Notes: generated by a model not told the origin, from the letters alone. DNA of 20,137 nucleotides from an uncultured Oscillospiraceae bacterium (GCA_900554535.1 USIA01000019.1:1-20137), one strand, 5' to 3'; counted from the first letter of the stretch, positions 1 through 8,038 are shown. Translations and numbers: made by a program.

Positions 1-189
1 ATAGGTATTATGAAGTTTCCCGCCCCGGTGGGGGCGCCTGCCACAGAGAAACAGTCGCTGACCTACACATGGTATGCGCAGGACAAGGATGGTCATGCGG
101 CAGAATTCGATCAGACCGGGAAGGTGATCTACCTTTCCGCATCGGATATCGACAGTATCCTGACGCTGCAGTGTGATGTATCAAATTAA
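1..189 (+). CDS. Phage tail protein, C-terminal end (partial)
   Basis: This is the last 62 codons of a gene that enters from the left edge and stops with TAA at 187-189. The visible residues include TYTWYAQDKDG and the ending LTLQCDVSN, which look like a beta-rich, Ig-like module. Position suggests a prophage tail or tail-associated structural protein, because the next gene starts 14 bases later behind a strong ribosome binding site and is followed by a receptor-binding tail protein. Too little remains to name a family; the assignment to tail morphogenesis rests on context. Confidence 0.55.
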   Translation: MGIMKFPAPVGAPATEKQSLTYTWYAQDKDGHAAEFDQTGKVIYLSASDIDSILTLQCDVSN

Positions 190-203
190 CTGGAGGTGAT
201 CGC

Positions 204-749
204 ATGGCGCTTATCACCAGCTGTCAGGCAACCTTCCAAAACTTTTCCGGCTATGAGGATGACCTTGCCTCCTTGGAGGAAAACATCCGGGAATGCTACT
301 CCGAGATCACGAAAACCTCGGAACAGATCAATATGTCCGTCCGGGAGGAATTCATTTCCCGCTCGGAACTGGAGACGATCCAGAAGGATTTCGAGACCAG
401 CATTACCCAGAACAGCACAGAAATCCGGATGGATTTTACAGCGATCACAGATGAGATCAAGGAAAATGTCTCCACGAATCAGCTGCTTTTGGAAGAGTAT
501 ATCCGGTTTAAGGGAGCGCTCATTGAACTGGGAAAAGTCGGGAACGCCTTCACGGCAGAACTATCCAACGAGGAGTTGGCCTTTAAAGAGAATGGGCAGA
601 AAATCGCCTATATCTCTAACCAGAGCCTTGTGATTACCAATGCGGAGATCCGCAACAAGCTGTCCCTCGGTAATGAAAGCCGGGGGTGGTTTGATTTTAT
701 ACCAAGAACTAACGGGAACCTCTCGATCAAATGGAGAGGCCCGGTCTAA
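204..749 (+). CDS. Phage minor tail protein with coiled coil
   Basis: A 181-residue protein started by ATG behind GGAGGTGAT, with a 14-base gap from the preceding tail gene. Residues ~15-125 are rich in heptad-like Glu/Ile/Leu/Ser patterns (for example SLEENIRECYSEITKTSEQI), suggesting a trimeric coiled coil. The end, GWFDFIPRTNGNLSIKWRGPV, resembles the closing segment of the siphovirus tail-tip/host-specificity proteins of Firmicute phages. It would act in the tail tip between the tail endopeptidase-like protein and the receptor-binding protein. It is short for a complete tail-tip protein, so it may be a separately encoded C-terminal portion of a larger ancestral tail protein. Phage structural role: fairly sure; exact role: inferred. 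Confidence 0.65.
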   Translation: MALITSCQATFQNFSGYEDDLASLEENIRECYSEITKTSEQINMSVREEFISRSELETIQKDFETSITQNSTEIRMDFTAITDEIKENVSTNQLLLEEYIRFKGALIELGKVGNAFTAELSNEELAFKENGQKIAYISNQSLVITNAEIRNKLSLGNESRGWFDFIPRTNGNLSIKWRGPV

Positions 750-778
750 GACGCTGATGGAAGAAAGGGGTGAGAACC

Positions 779-2686
779 ATGGCATCCAGCGGCAGTTTTT
801 CCGGCTCCATCCGGGACGGGCATTATAAGCTGCGGGTGGACTGGTCGCAGAGCAAGAATGTCTCTGCCAATACGTCTACCATTACCTGTAAGCTCTATCT
901 GGTGAATGACTGGAGCTTAAGCATTAGCGGGCGGACGGATAATACCTGTACCATTGACGGAACGGCCCTGACCTTCTCGTCCCCGGCCATCGGCTCTACC
1001 GGGACGCACTTGCTGGGAACGGTATCGAAGACGGTCAATCATGCCAGCGATGGCAGCAAGTCCTTAACGATTTCTGCTGTGTTCCAGATCCGGGCTACTC
1101 TGAGCGGAACGTACTATGGAACCATCTCTGCCAGCGCCAACATCACGCTGGACAGTATCCCCCGTGCCTCCAGTGTATCCGCTGCCAATATGACGATGGG
1201 GTCTGCCGGTACGATTACGATCAGCAGGGCATCTTCTTCGTTTACCCATACGCTGACCTATTCCTTTGGAAACACCAGCGGGACGATTATTACCAAAACG
1301 ACAGCCACTTCGGTCAAGTGGCCGCCGCCGCTTTCTCTGGCCAGCCAGATCCCGAATGCGACCAGCGGTACCTGCACAATCACTTGCACGACTTATAACG
1401 GGAATACGAACATCGGTTCCAAGACCTGCACATTGACGGTCAGTGTCCCGGCCAGTGTGAAACCCACTATTTCCAGCCTGACCGCCTCCCGGATTGACGG
1501 GGAGGTGCCCAGTGCATGGGGAATTTATGTGCAGACGAAATCGAAAGTCAAGCTGACGATCAATGGGGCGGCAGGAAGCTATGGTTCTACGATCAAGTCC
1601 TACTCCATTACCGGCGGTGGGTACAGTGGTTCCGCTTCCACGCTGACCACAGGTTTTCTCAATAATTCCGGGACGATCACCTTTAAGGCTACGGTGACGG
1701 ATTCCAGAGGACGGGTATCGGCGGAGGCGTCCGTTTCGATCACGGTGACCGCCTATTCCCCGCCGTACTTCAATTCCTCCCTGTCCCAGCGGTGCTTAAG
1801 CAATGGGACGCTGGATGATGACGGGACATACATCCATGCGATGGTATCCTTTGGCTATTCCACCTGCAGCGGGAAGAATACTCTCAAGACTTCCGTCCAG
1901 TACAAGCAGGTGTCTGCGGAGCAGTGGACGGACGCCGGGGTGACCTTTGCCTCAAATACAGCTTTCACTTACGGCAAAGGACAGATCTCTACGGAGACCT
2001 CCTATGATGTGCGCTACACCTTGGAGGATGCGTTTTCCACCATCTCCGTGCAGGAGATCGTCTCCACAGCTGCCGTGGTCATGGACTTTAAGAGCGGCGG
2101 CAAAGGGGTAGCCATCGGGAAGGTGTCGGAAAGGGATAATACCTTTGAGGTGGCCGAGAACTGGGATGTGAAAGTCTATGGGATGCTGCTGAAGGAATAC
2201 ATCCAGCAATTTGCAAAAACGATGTATCCGGTAGGTAGTATCTATATGAGTACCAAATCTACCAACCCCTCCACCTACTTTGGAGGTACATGGGTGGCTT
2301 GGGGCAGCGGCCGGGTGCCGGTGGGAATTAACACATCGGACAGCAACTTTAATACGGTGGAGAAAACCGGAGGCGCCTCTACGGTGGCATTGACTACGGC
2401 GCAGATGCCAAGCCACTCCCATGCTAAAGGTTCACTGGCTACAGCGAGTGCCGGGGCGCACACGCACAATATACAGAACCAGAAAGCCGCATGGGGTACG
2501 AACAGCGGGAACAGGGTTCTTATTGATGCCACGTCCGGGTATACGGCAGTCACCAATAAGACCACGACCTCCGGAGGGGCGCATACGCACACCATTTCCG
2601 GCTCCACTGCGGCTGCAGGTTCCGGCAGCGCCCATAATAACCTGCAGCCCTATATCGTCTGCTATATGTGGAAGCGGACAGCATAA
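779..2686 (+). CDS. DUF859-type siphovirus tail fibre / receptor-binding protein with collar-like C-terminus
   Basis: A 635-residue structural protein. The ATG at 779 is chosen because AAAGGGGTGA lies about seven bases upstream; an in-frame GTG at 770 lies inside that site. The N-terminus (GSFSGSIRDGHYKLRVDWSQ) and following Ser/Thr-rich beta repeats match the siphovirus DUF859 family of tail proteins. Several Ig-like repeats follow to about residue 420. Residues ~482-635 form a distinct tip: MYPVGSIYMS, a GGTWVAWGSGRVPVG motif typical of tail-collar/baseplate-wedge-like domains, and three His-x-His motifs (SHSHA, AHTHN, AHTHT). In T4 short tail fibres such His pairs coordinate metal along a trimer axis. 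The protein probably recognises the host surface. It ends 20 bases before a terminator, closing the tail operon. Confidence 0.85.
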   Translation: MASSGSFSGSIRDGHYKLRVDWSQSKNVSANTSTITCKLYLVNDWSLSISGRTDNTCTIDGTALTFSSPAIGSTGTHLLGTVSKTVNHASDGSKSLTISAVFQIRATLSGTYYGTISASANITLDSIPRASSVSAANMTMGSAGTITISRASSSFTHTLTYSFGNTSGTIITKTTATSVKWPPPLSLASQIPNATSGTCTITCTTYNGNTNIGSKTCTLTVSVPASVKPTISSLTASRIDGEVPSAWGIYVQTKSKVKLTINGAAGSYGSTIKSYSITGGGYSGSASTLTTGFLNNSGTITFKATVTDSRGRVSAEASVSITVTAYSPPYFNSSLSQRCLSNGTLDDDGTYIHAMVSFGYSTCSGKNTLKTSVQYKQVSAEQWTDAGVTFASNTAFTYGKGQISTETSYDVRYTLEDAFSTISVQEIVSTAAVVMDFKSGGKGVAIGKVSERDNTFEVAENWDVKVYGMLLKEYIQQFAKTMYPVGSIYMSTKSTNPSTYFGGTWVAWGSGRVPVGINTSDSNFNTVEKTGGASTVALTTAQMPSHSHAKGSLATASAGAHTHNIQNQKAAWGTNSGNRVLIDATSGYTAVTNKTTTSGGAHTHTISGSTAAAGSGSAHNNLQPYIVCYMWKRTA

Positions 2687-2706
2687 CTTTATATTTTCTG
2701 GGAATC

Positions 2707-2737
2707 AGCGACTACTCTTCGGAGCAGCCGCTTTTTT
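2707..2737 (+). terminator. Rho-independent terminator after the tail operon
   Basis: An 11-base-pair stem (2707-2717 with 2722-2732) with two A/C mismatches encloses a stable TTCG tetraloop closed by C-G, and runs into six T residues at 2732-2737. It lies between the tail fibre and holin genes, so it separates structural and lysis transcription or tunes read-through into lysis. Confidence 0.75.
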
Positions 2738-2767
2738 CATATCAACATTTCAAAGGAGGAACGCACC

Positions 2768-3190
2768 ATGAAAGAATTCTGGAACACCATCCAACTCATC
2801 TTTTCCGCTGTGGGCGGCTGGCTGGGATATTTTCTTGGAGGCTGTGACGGTTTGCTTTATGCCCTCATTGCCTTCGTGGTGATCGACTACATCACAGGTG
2901 TGATGTGCGCCATCATCAATAAACAGTTATCCAGCGAAGTCGGCTTTAAGGGAATCTTCCGCAAGGTACTGATCTTCCTGCTGGTCGGGATTGCGAACAT
3001 CATCGATGTGCAGGTGATCGGAACCGGGGCGGTCTTACGGACAGCGGTGATCTTTTTCTACATCTCCAATGAAGGCGTGAGCCTGCTGGAGAATGCGGGA
3101 CATCTGGGACTCCCTATCCCGGAAAAGATCAAAACGGTATTAGAGCAGCTCCATGACAGAGCAGAAAACGGAAAGGAAGGTAATGAATAA
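2768..3190 (+). CDS. Phage holin (toxin secretion/phage lysis holin family)
   Basis: A 140-residue membrane protein started by ATG behind AAAGGAGG. Hydrophobic segments are visible at about residues 8-25, 29-52, 66-82 and 86-100. The motif YALIAFVVIDYITGVMCAI, followed by an amphipathic stretch with GFKGIFRKV, is characteristic of the Phage_holin_4 (TcdE/BlyA-like) family. Such proteins form membrane lesions that release the endolysin at the end of infection. Its stop codon TAA shares its last base with the ATG of the amidase, so translation is probably coupled. The charged tail (HDRAENGKEGNE) is typical of holins. Length is normal for the family. Confidence 0.93.
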   Translation: MKEFWNTIQLIFSAVGGWLGYFLGGCDGLLYALIAFVVIDYITGVMCAIINKQLSSEVGFKGIFRKVLIFLLVGIANIIDVQVIGTGAVLRTAVIFFYISNEGVSLLENAGHLGLPIPEKIKTVLEQLHDRAENGKEGNE

Positions 3191-4131
3191 TGGCTTACAC
3201 AAACAGTTCCCTTGTATCTTACACAAAACTTAGCCCGAACCATTCCGGGCAGAGGACGCATTCCATTGATCGGATCACGCCCCACTGTGTGGTCGGCCAG
3301 CTGACGGCGGAGAGCATCTGCGGATGCTTTACCAGCCCGTCCAGAGAGGCCAGCTGTAACTATGGCATCGGAAAGGATGGAAAGATCGCCCTTTGCGTAG
3401 AGGAAAAGAACCGCTCCTGGTGTTCTTCCAGCAGCGCCAATGACCAGAGGGCAGTCACCATTGAGTGCGCCAGCGATTTGAATCATCCCTACGCAATGAC
3501 CACTGCTGTTTACAATTCCCTCGTGAAACTGTGTACAGACATCTGCAAGCGGAATGGGAAGAAGAAACTTCTCTGGCTGGGGGATAAGAATAAGACGCTC
3601 AACTATTCCCCGAAGTCTGATGAGATGGTACTCACCGTCCATCGCTGGTTTGCCAACAAATCCTGTCCGGGGGACTGGCTGTATTCCCGGCTTGGGGATC
3701 TGGCCTCCAAGGTAACGGCAGCACTGGGAGGTTCCTCCTCTGGCTCCACAAGCTCGGTTTTATACCGTGTCCGCAAAAGCTGGTCGGATGCCAAGAGCCA
3801 GAAGGGTGCCTTCAACAATCTGAATAACGCCAAGAAATGCGCTGACGCCAATGCAGGGTATTCTGTATTCGATGAGAGCGGCAAGGTGGTTTATACCGGA
3901 AAGCAGAGCGGTTCTGGAGGCTCTGGTGGTTCCTTCCTGGTACAGGTCACTGCAACTGACCTGAATATCCGCAAAGGCCCTGGTACAAATTACGGCAAGA
4001 CCGGGAAGTACACCGGGAAAGGGGTTTTCACCATTACCGAGGTAAAATCCGGTACCGGATCGAGCAATGGCTGGGGAAAACTCAAGAGCGGCGCTGGTTG
4101 GATTTCTCTGGATTACTGTAAACGACTTTAA
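3190..4131 (+). CDS. Endolysin: N-acetylmuramoyl-L-alanine amidase with SH3-like C-terminus
   Basis: A 313-residue lytic enzyme that would cleave the bond between muramic acid and L-alanine of peptidoglycan. Residues ~1-175 carry the amidase_2/PGRP-like fold. The likely zinc ligands are His32 (in ITPHCVVGQ), His151 and Cys159 (in HRWFANKSCPGD); Glu92 in VTIECAS is a plausible catalytic residue. A Gly/Ser linker at ~180-189 leads to a SPOR-like segment (YRVRKSWSDAKSQKGAF, then SVFDESGKVVYTG). A second Gly/Ser linker (240-248) leads to a bacterial SH3 cell-wall-binding domain at ~249-313 with the signature LNIRKGPGTNYGKTGKY. No signal peptide is seen, consistent with holin-dependent release. 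It directly overlaps the holin gene and ends before a strong terminator. Confidence 0.94.
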   Translation: MAYTNSSLVSYTKLSPNHSGQRTHSIDRITPHCVVGQLTAESICGCFTSPSREASCNYGIGKDGKIALCVEEKNRSWCSSSSANDQRAVTIECASDLNHPYAMTTAVYNSLVKLCTDICKRNGKKKLLWLGDKNKTLNYSPKSDEMVLTVHRWFANKSCPGDWLYSRLGDLASKVTAALGGSSSGSTSSVLYRVRKSWSDAKSQKGAFNNLNNAKKCADANAGYSVFDESGKVVYTGKQSGSGGSGGSFLVQVTATDLNIRKGPGTNYGKTGKYTGKGVFTITEVKSGTGSSNGWGKLKSGAGWISLDYCKRL

Positions 4132-4152
4132 ATAAAACGGAAAAAACAGGAT

Positions 4153-4200
4153 GCCCGTGGGCTGTGCGATAGATGCATGGTCTGCGGGCTTTATTTTTTT
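4153..4200 (+). terminator. Terminator after the lysis genes
   Basis: An uninterrupted 15-pair RNA stem can form between 4153-4167 and 4175-4189, using Watson-Crick pairs plus five G-U wobbles, around the 7-base loop GATAGAT. A T-rich run follows (4190-4200). It lies 21 bases after the endolysin stop, so it closes the lysis operon and insulates the recombination genes downstream. Confidence 0.85.
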
Positions 4201-4213
4201 GTCTGTAATACCC

Positions 4214-4248
4214 CCTCAAAACGCTGTAGAAATCTCCGTATTTTGAGG
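4214..4248 (+). promoter_or_regulatory. Hairpin that can mask the ribosome binding site of the next gene
   Basis: CCTCAAAA (4214-4221) is perfectly complementary to TTTTGAGG (4241-4248). The right arm overlaps the Shine-Dalgarno sequence GAGGAGGTG (4245-4253) of the GTG-initiated gene at 4259. If transcribed as one RNA, the stem would partly hide that site. Whether it regulates translation is inference; the pairing is visible. Confidence 0.4.
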
Positions 4249-4258
4249 AGGTGTCAGT

Positions 4259-4645
4259 GTGAAAAAAGAGGACATGATTGCCATCGGCAATATGAGATTA
4301 CAAGGCAAAAGCGCGGGAGCGATAGCCGTTGCGCTGGGTCTGTCCGTCAATACTGTGAAGTCTTATCTGCGCAGGCATCCGGATATGGGATGCACCCATT
4401 TCTGCCCGCAGTGTGGGAAACCGGTCATGCAGGCAGAGGGGCGCAAGGAAAAGAAGTTCTGCTCCGACCAGTGCCGCAGCCGCTGGTGGAACAGCCATCC
4501 ATCAGAAATCAATAAAAAGGCTTATTATAGGCTGGTATGCCATCAATGCGGAAAGGAGTTTGAGGTTTATGGGAACAGCAGAAGGAAATATTGCTGCCGG
4601 GAATGCTACTGGAAACACCGGAGAGAAAACGGAATCCGCGTATGA
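4259..4645 (+). CDS. Sigma-factor-like helix-turn-helix protein with two zinc knuckles
   Basis: A 128-residue basic protein with a GTG start five bases after GAGGAGGTG. Residues ~1-41 form a sigma-70 region-4-like helix-turn-helix (GAIAVALGLSVNTVKSYLRRH). Two treble-clef/knuckle-like Cys clusters follow: C49-x2-C52 with C68-x3-C72, and C94-x2-C97 with C112/C113 and C116. It is therefore a DNA-binding protein, probably controlling or directing the adjacent recombinases; similar proteins accompany multi-recombinase modules in Clostridia. The ATG of a very short upstream reading frame overlaps its end, and the 47-residue protein begins 13 bases later. The role as a recombination directionality factor or as a transcription regulator cannot be separated from sequence alone. 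Confidence 0.75.
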   Translation: MKKEDMIAIGNMRLQGKSAGAIAVALGLSVNTVKSYLRRHPDMGCTHFCPQCGKPVMQAEGRKEKKFCSDQCRSRWWNSHPSEINKKAYYRLVCHQCGKEFEVYGNSRRKYCCRECYWKHRRENGIRV

Positions 4646-4658
4646 GCCGGAGAACCTG

Positions 4659-4802
4659 ATGGTTTACCGGGTTTCCCTCTCATTGATCGACAGGCTCTTT
4701 TCCGAAGGGGTACTTACCGCCTCTGACCGCCGGAAATCCTACACAATTATCGCCAGAAGGCACGGCTTATCTTTGGATAGCATTTTCACAGAAAAGACTT
4801 GA
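4659..4802 (+). CDS. Small SHOCT-like protein next to the recombinases
   Basis: A 47-residue protein beginning MVYRVSLSLIDRLFSEGVLT and ending LSLDSIFTEKT. The ATG at 4659 is chosen because GGAG (4649-4652) stands six bases upstream; an earlier in-frame ATG at 4568 lies inside the upstream gene and would add a low-complexity Gly/Asn/Thr leader. The pattern 'LhxxGhLTxxDxRKxYxhhxxxxGLSxDSIF' resembles the short helical SHOCT-type motif of small proteins found between an HTH gene and serine recombinases in Clostridia. Size and position suggest an accessory factor such as a recombination directionality factor, but this is inference. No membrane segment or catalytic motif is visible. Confidence 0.65.
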   Translation: MVYRVSLSLIDRLFSEGVLTASDRRKSYTIIARRHGLSLDSIFTEKT

Positions 4803-4873
4803 TATTATAGCCGTCCAGAGTGATGAATAGCATACGCCAAAACGGCGGAAATTGATACAAGGAGGGACAAAGC

Positions 4874-6385
4874 ATGGCGGGAAGAATTACCCAGGTCACA
4901 TTTGGCTCCCCGCAGTTGCCGAGAGATAAAAATGTGGCGGCGTACTGCAGGGTGTCCTCAGGCAAGGATGCCATGCGTCATTCCCTGGCTACACAGGTGA
5001 GCTATTACAGCGAACTGATCCAGAACCACGCCGGATGGGAATACGCCGGCGTCTATGCGGATGAAGCCGTGACCGGGACCAGAGATTCCAGGAAGAATTT
5101 CAGGCGGCTGCTTTCAGAGTGCCGGGCGGGAAAGATTGACATGGTCATCACAAAATCCATCTCACGCTTTGCCAGGAATACGGTCACACTTCTGGAGACC
5201 GTGCGGGAACTGAAAACGCTGGGTGTGGACGTTTACTTTGAAGAACAGAACATCCATTCCTTAAGCGCAGACGGAGAATTGATGCTGACGATCCTGGCGT
5301 CCTATGCGCAGGAGGAAAGCCGCTCAGCCAGTGAGAACCAGAAGTGGCGCATCAAGAAGAATTTTGAGGAAGGCAAGCCCTGGAGCAGTACCCTGCTCGG
5401 CTACCGCAATGTGAACGGACGGTATGAGATTGTGCCGGAGGAAGCGGAAACCGTACGGATGATTTTTGCATGGTATCTGGAGGGGGCAGGCGCAACGGCC
5501 ATACGGAACCGTCTGAATGCAATGGGCATCAAAACACGGCTCGGAAACTCGTGGAGCAGGAGCCCCATTTTAAAGCTGCTGCGTAATTATGCGTATACCG
5601 GGAATCTGATCCTGCAGACGACCTACCGGGAAGACTTCATCACAAAAAGGAGCGTCAAGAACAAAGGGGAAAAACCGATGTACCATGCGCAGGGTACCCA
5701 CGAGGCTATCATTGATATGGATACCTTCAACCGGGTGCAGGAGGAGATCCAGCGCAGAGCAGAGCATTTCGCAAGCCCGGATGGAAACAAATCCACTGCG
5801 AGATATCCGTTTACCGGCATGGTAAAATGCAGCCGGTGCGGGAAAAGTTATGTGCGCTCAGGGTCCCCGAAATACCGGACCTGGACCTGCCACACCCGGA
5901 GGAAAGACGGATTGAATTGCTGTGGCGCGGAGATTATCCCGGAGGAAGAACTTTTCAGGCTGACGGCGGAGGTCATTGGTGGTAAAGTTACGGAGGATGC
6001 CGTCAGGGACAAGATAACGGTTATCAGAGCGGAAAAAGACCGCACTTTGGTATTCTGCTTGAAGGACGGAAAAGAAACCGTTAAACAGTGGAGGGAGCAT
6101 GAAATCAAGTATATCTGTACAGAAGAACAGAAACGGCAGATCAGCCTGAAAAACTCTGGCCGGAAACGTACAGATGAGCAGAAACGTCAGCAGAGTGAGC
6201 GCATGAAAGAATACTGGAGGACCCATGAATTTCCGGAGGAACGGCGCAGGCTCATAAGCGAAAAAAAGAAAGCCTACTGGAGTGACGGTGAGGCCTCTGC
6301 GGAACACCGGGAGATGCTGCGTCAGCGGATGAAGGAAGTCAGGACCATGAGAAAAAACGGCAGGAAGGAGGAGAACGATGGCTAA
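4874..6385 (+). CDS. Large serine recombinase 1, with a basic NUMOD3-like tail
   Basis: A 503-residue site-specific recombinase, started by ATG behind AAGGAGGG. The resolvase/invertase catalytic domain spans ~20-165: the nucleophile is Ser28 in YCRVSSGKD, with the conserved ITKSISRFARNT and AQEESRSASEN segments. A Recombinase (PF07508-like) domain follows at ~170-290 (LLGYRNVNGRYEIVPEEAE). A zinc beta-ribbon lies at ~315-352 with C319, C322, C339 and C349/C350. From ~415 the protein departs from the usual coiled coil. It carries repeated basic elements (EEQKRQISLKNSGRKRTDEQ, then SERMKEYW and SEKKKAYW) resembling NUMOD3 DNA-binding repeats of homing endonucleases. It overlaps recombinase 2 by eight bases. 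Probably it works with that protein in prophage integration and excision. Confidence 0.92.
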   Translation: MAGRITQVTFGSPQLPRDKNVAAYCRVSSGKDAMRHSLATQVSYYSELIQNHAGWEYAGVYADEAVTGTRDSRKNFRRLLSECRAGKIDMVITKSISRFARNTVTLLETVRELKTLGVDVYFEEQNIHSLSADGELMLTILASYAQEESRSASENQKWRIKKNFEEGKPWSSTLLGYRNVNGRYEIVPEEAETVRMIFAWYLEGAGATAIRNRLNAMGIKTRLGNSWSRSPILKLLRNYAYTGNLILQTTYREDFITKRSVKNKGEKPMYHAQGTHEAIIDMDTFNRVQEEIQRRAEHFASPDGNKSTARYPFTGMVKCSRCGKSYVRSGSPKYRTWTCHTRRKDGLNCCGAEIIPEEELFRLTAEVIGGKVTEDAVRDKITVIRAEKDRTLVFCLKDGKETVKQWREHEIKYICTEEQKRQISLKNSGRKRTDEQKRQQSERMKEYWRTHEFPEERRRLISEKKKAYWSDGEASAEHREMLRQRMKEVRTMRKNGRKEENDG

Positions 6386-7955
6386 TGTGACAGTCATTCC
6401 TGCAACAAGGAATATCCATACCGGAATCCGGAAGGATGCGGTAACGAAGCGGAAAACGGCGGGTTATGCCCGTGTCAGCACAGACAGCGAGGAGCAGTTG
6501 ACCAGCTACGAAGCACAGGTTGATTATTACACGAGCTACATCCAATCCCGGCCGGAATGGGAATTTGTCAAAGTATATACAGATGAAGGGATTAGCGCAA
6601 CCGACACCCGTCACAGGGACGGTTTTAATGAAATGATAAAGGATGCCCTGGATGGGAAGATAGACCTGATCGTGACAAAATCGGTATCCCGGTTCGCAAG
6701 GAATACGGTAGACAGCCTCTCTACGGTTCGGAAGCTGAAGGAAAGAGGCGTGGAGGTTTATTTCCAGAAAGAGAATATTTTTACATTTGACTCCAAAGGC
6801 GAGCTTCTGATTACCATCATGAGCAGCCTTGCGCAGGAAGAATCCCGCTCCATCTCGGAGAATGTTACCTGGGGAAAGAGAAAGCGTTTTGCAGACGGCA
6901 AAGTCAGCCTTGCGTACAGCACCTTCCTCGGATACAAGAAAGGCGAGGATGGGCAGATGGAGATTGTGCCGGAAGAGGCGGAAACCGTAAGGCTGATTTA
7001 CCGGATGTTCATGCAGGGGAAAACACCCTATGCCATCGCAAAATATCTGACGGAGCAGGAAATCCCCACGCCGACCGGAAAAAGCGGGTGGCGGCACAGG
7101 ACGGTGGAAAATATCCTGACCAATGAAAAATACAAGGGCGATGCCCGCCTGCAAAAGTGTTACACGGTGGATTTCCTCTCCAAGAAACGAAAGGCGAACG
7201 AAGGGGAAGTTCCGCAGTATTATGTGGAGGGCAGCCATGATGCCATCATTTCCCCTTCCGAGTGGCAGTTGGTACAATTGGAGATGGAGCATCGGAGGGC
7301 GGCGGGAAGGAGCAATTGCTGCAGCCCGTTTTCCGCCAAGCTGAAATGCGGGGACTGCGGGGCATACTTCGGCTCTAAGGTGTGGCATTCCAACAGCAAA
7401 TATAAGCGTACAGTCTGGCAGTGCAACGCCAAGTTCAAGGGAGAACATAAATGCACAACACCCCATTTGTACGAGCAGAGGATACAGGAATTGTTTCTGG
7501 AAGCGTTGAGCAGCCTGATGGAGAACAGGGACAGCCTGATTGATGACTGCCGGGCGGTCATGCACGTTTTAGGTGACTGCACGGCAATCGACCGGGAGAT
7601 GGATGAGACCAGGAATGAAATGGAAGTAATCACGGGATTGATCCAGAGACTGATAGACGAAAACGCCACGAGGAAAATGGACCAGAACGATTACCGGAAA
7701 CGGTATGACGGATACGTCAGCCGGTATGCCGCACTGGAAAGCAGGATGGACAGCCTGGAGAAAGAACGGAAAGAAAGAGAATTCAAATATGATATTTTCA
7801 GCGGATTCCTGTTCGAGCTTGGGGAAATCCATGAACTGCCGCTTGCCTTTGATGACCGGCTGTTCTATCAGTTAGTCGATTACGCTACGGTTTATTCAGA
7901 TGGCAGGGTGGCCTTTACTTTCAGGAACGGGACGGAAATCACAACGGAGATATAA
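6378..7955 (+). CDS. Large serine recombinase 2 (prophage integrase candidate)
   Basis: A 525-residue large serine recombinase. The ATG sits inside the last codons of recombinase 1 (shared ATGGCTAA), behind AGGAGGAGAAC, so the pair is translated together. The catalytic domain spans ~27-170: nucleophile Ser34 in YARVSTDSEEQ, plus VTKSVSRFARNT and AQEESRSISEN. The Recombinase domain is at ~180-300 (FLGYKKGEDGQMEIVPEEAE). The zinc ribbon has C324, C327, C349 and C359. A long charged coiled coil at ~403-468 (IDREMDETRNEMEVITGLIQ and onward) matches the coiled-coil motif that controls synapsis in serine integrases. This has the complete domain layout of an integrase, and it ends about 230 bp from the inferred attachment junction. 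Which of the two recombinases catalyses integration is not shown. Confidence 0.93.
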   Translation: MANVTVIPATRNIHTGIRKDAVTKRKTAGYARVSTDSEEQLTSYEAQVDYYTSYIQSRPEWEFVKVYTDEGISATDTRHRDGFNEMIKDALDGKIDLIVTKSVSRFARNTVDSLSTVRKLKERGVEVYFQKENIFTFDSKGELLITIMSSLAQEESRSISENVTWGKRKRFADGKVSLAYSTFLGYKKGEDGQMEIVPEEAETVRLIYRMFMQGKTPYAIAKYLTEQEIPTPTGKSGWRHRTVENILTNEKYKGDARLQKCYTVDFLSKKRKANEGEVPQYYVEGSHDAIISPSEWQLVQLEMEHRRAAGRSNCCSPFSAKLKCGDCGAYFGSKVWHSNSKYKRTVWQCNAKFKGEHKCTTPHLYEQRIQELFLEALSSLMENRDSLIDDCRAVMHVLGDCTAIDREMDETRNEMEVITGLIQRLIDENATRKMDQNDYRKRYDGYVSRYAALESRMDSLEKERKEREFKYDIFSGFLFELGEIHELPLAFDDRLFYQLVDYATVYSDGRVAFTFRNGTEITTEI

Positions 7956-7961
7956 AAATAA

Positions 7962-8002
7962 GCCCGGAACCAGATTTTGAGCGTTGGGTTCCGGGCCTTT
8001 CT
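7962..8002 (+). terminator. Terminator after the recombinase pair
   Basis: GCCCGGAACC (7962-7971) pairs perfectly with GGTTCCGGGC (7987-7996) around a 15-base loop, followed by a modest pyrimidine run (CTTTCTC). It lies six bases after the recombinase stop and should stop prophage transcription before the host junction. Confidence 0.85.
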
Positions 8003-8038
8003 CTGTGGTGGATTCTCAGGCGGATCTGATGTAAAATG

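Noticed and set aside
561..2607. Long open frames on the minus strand across the tail genes
   Set aside because: They are antisense to well-supported tail genes, have no ribosome binding sites and show no family resemblance.
779..2686. Diversity-generating retroelement variable region in the tail fibre
   Set aside because: No reverse transcriptase, template repeat or accessory gene is visible in the window.
6339..7565. A ~400-residue minus-strand open frame over recombinase 2
   Set aside because: Antisense to a gene with a complete serine recombinase signature; composition (many Pro, Cys, His) is that of a shadow frame.
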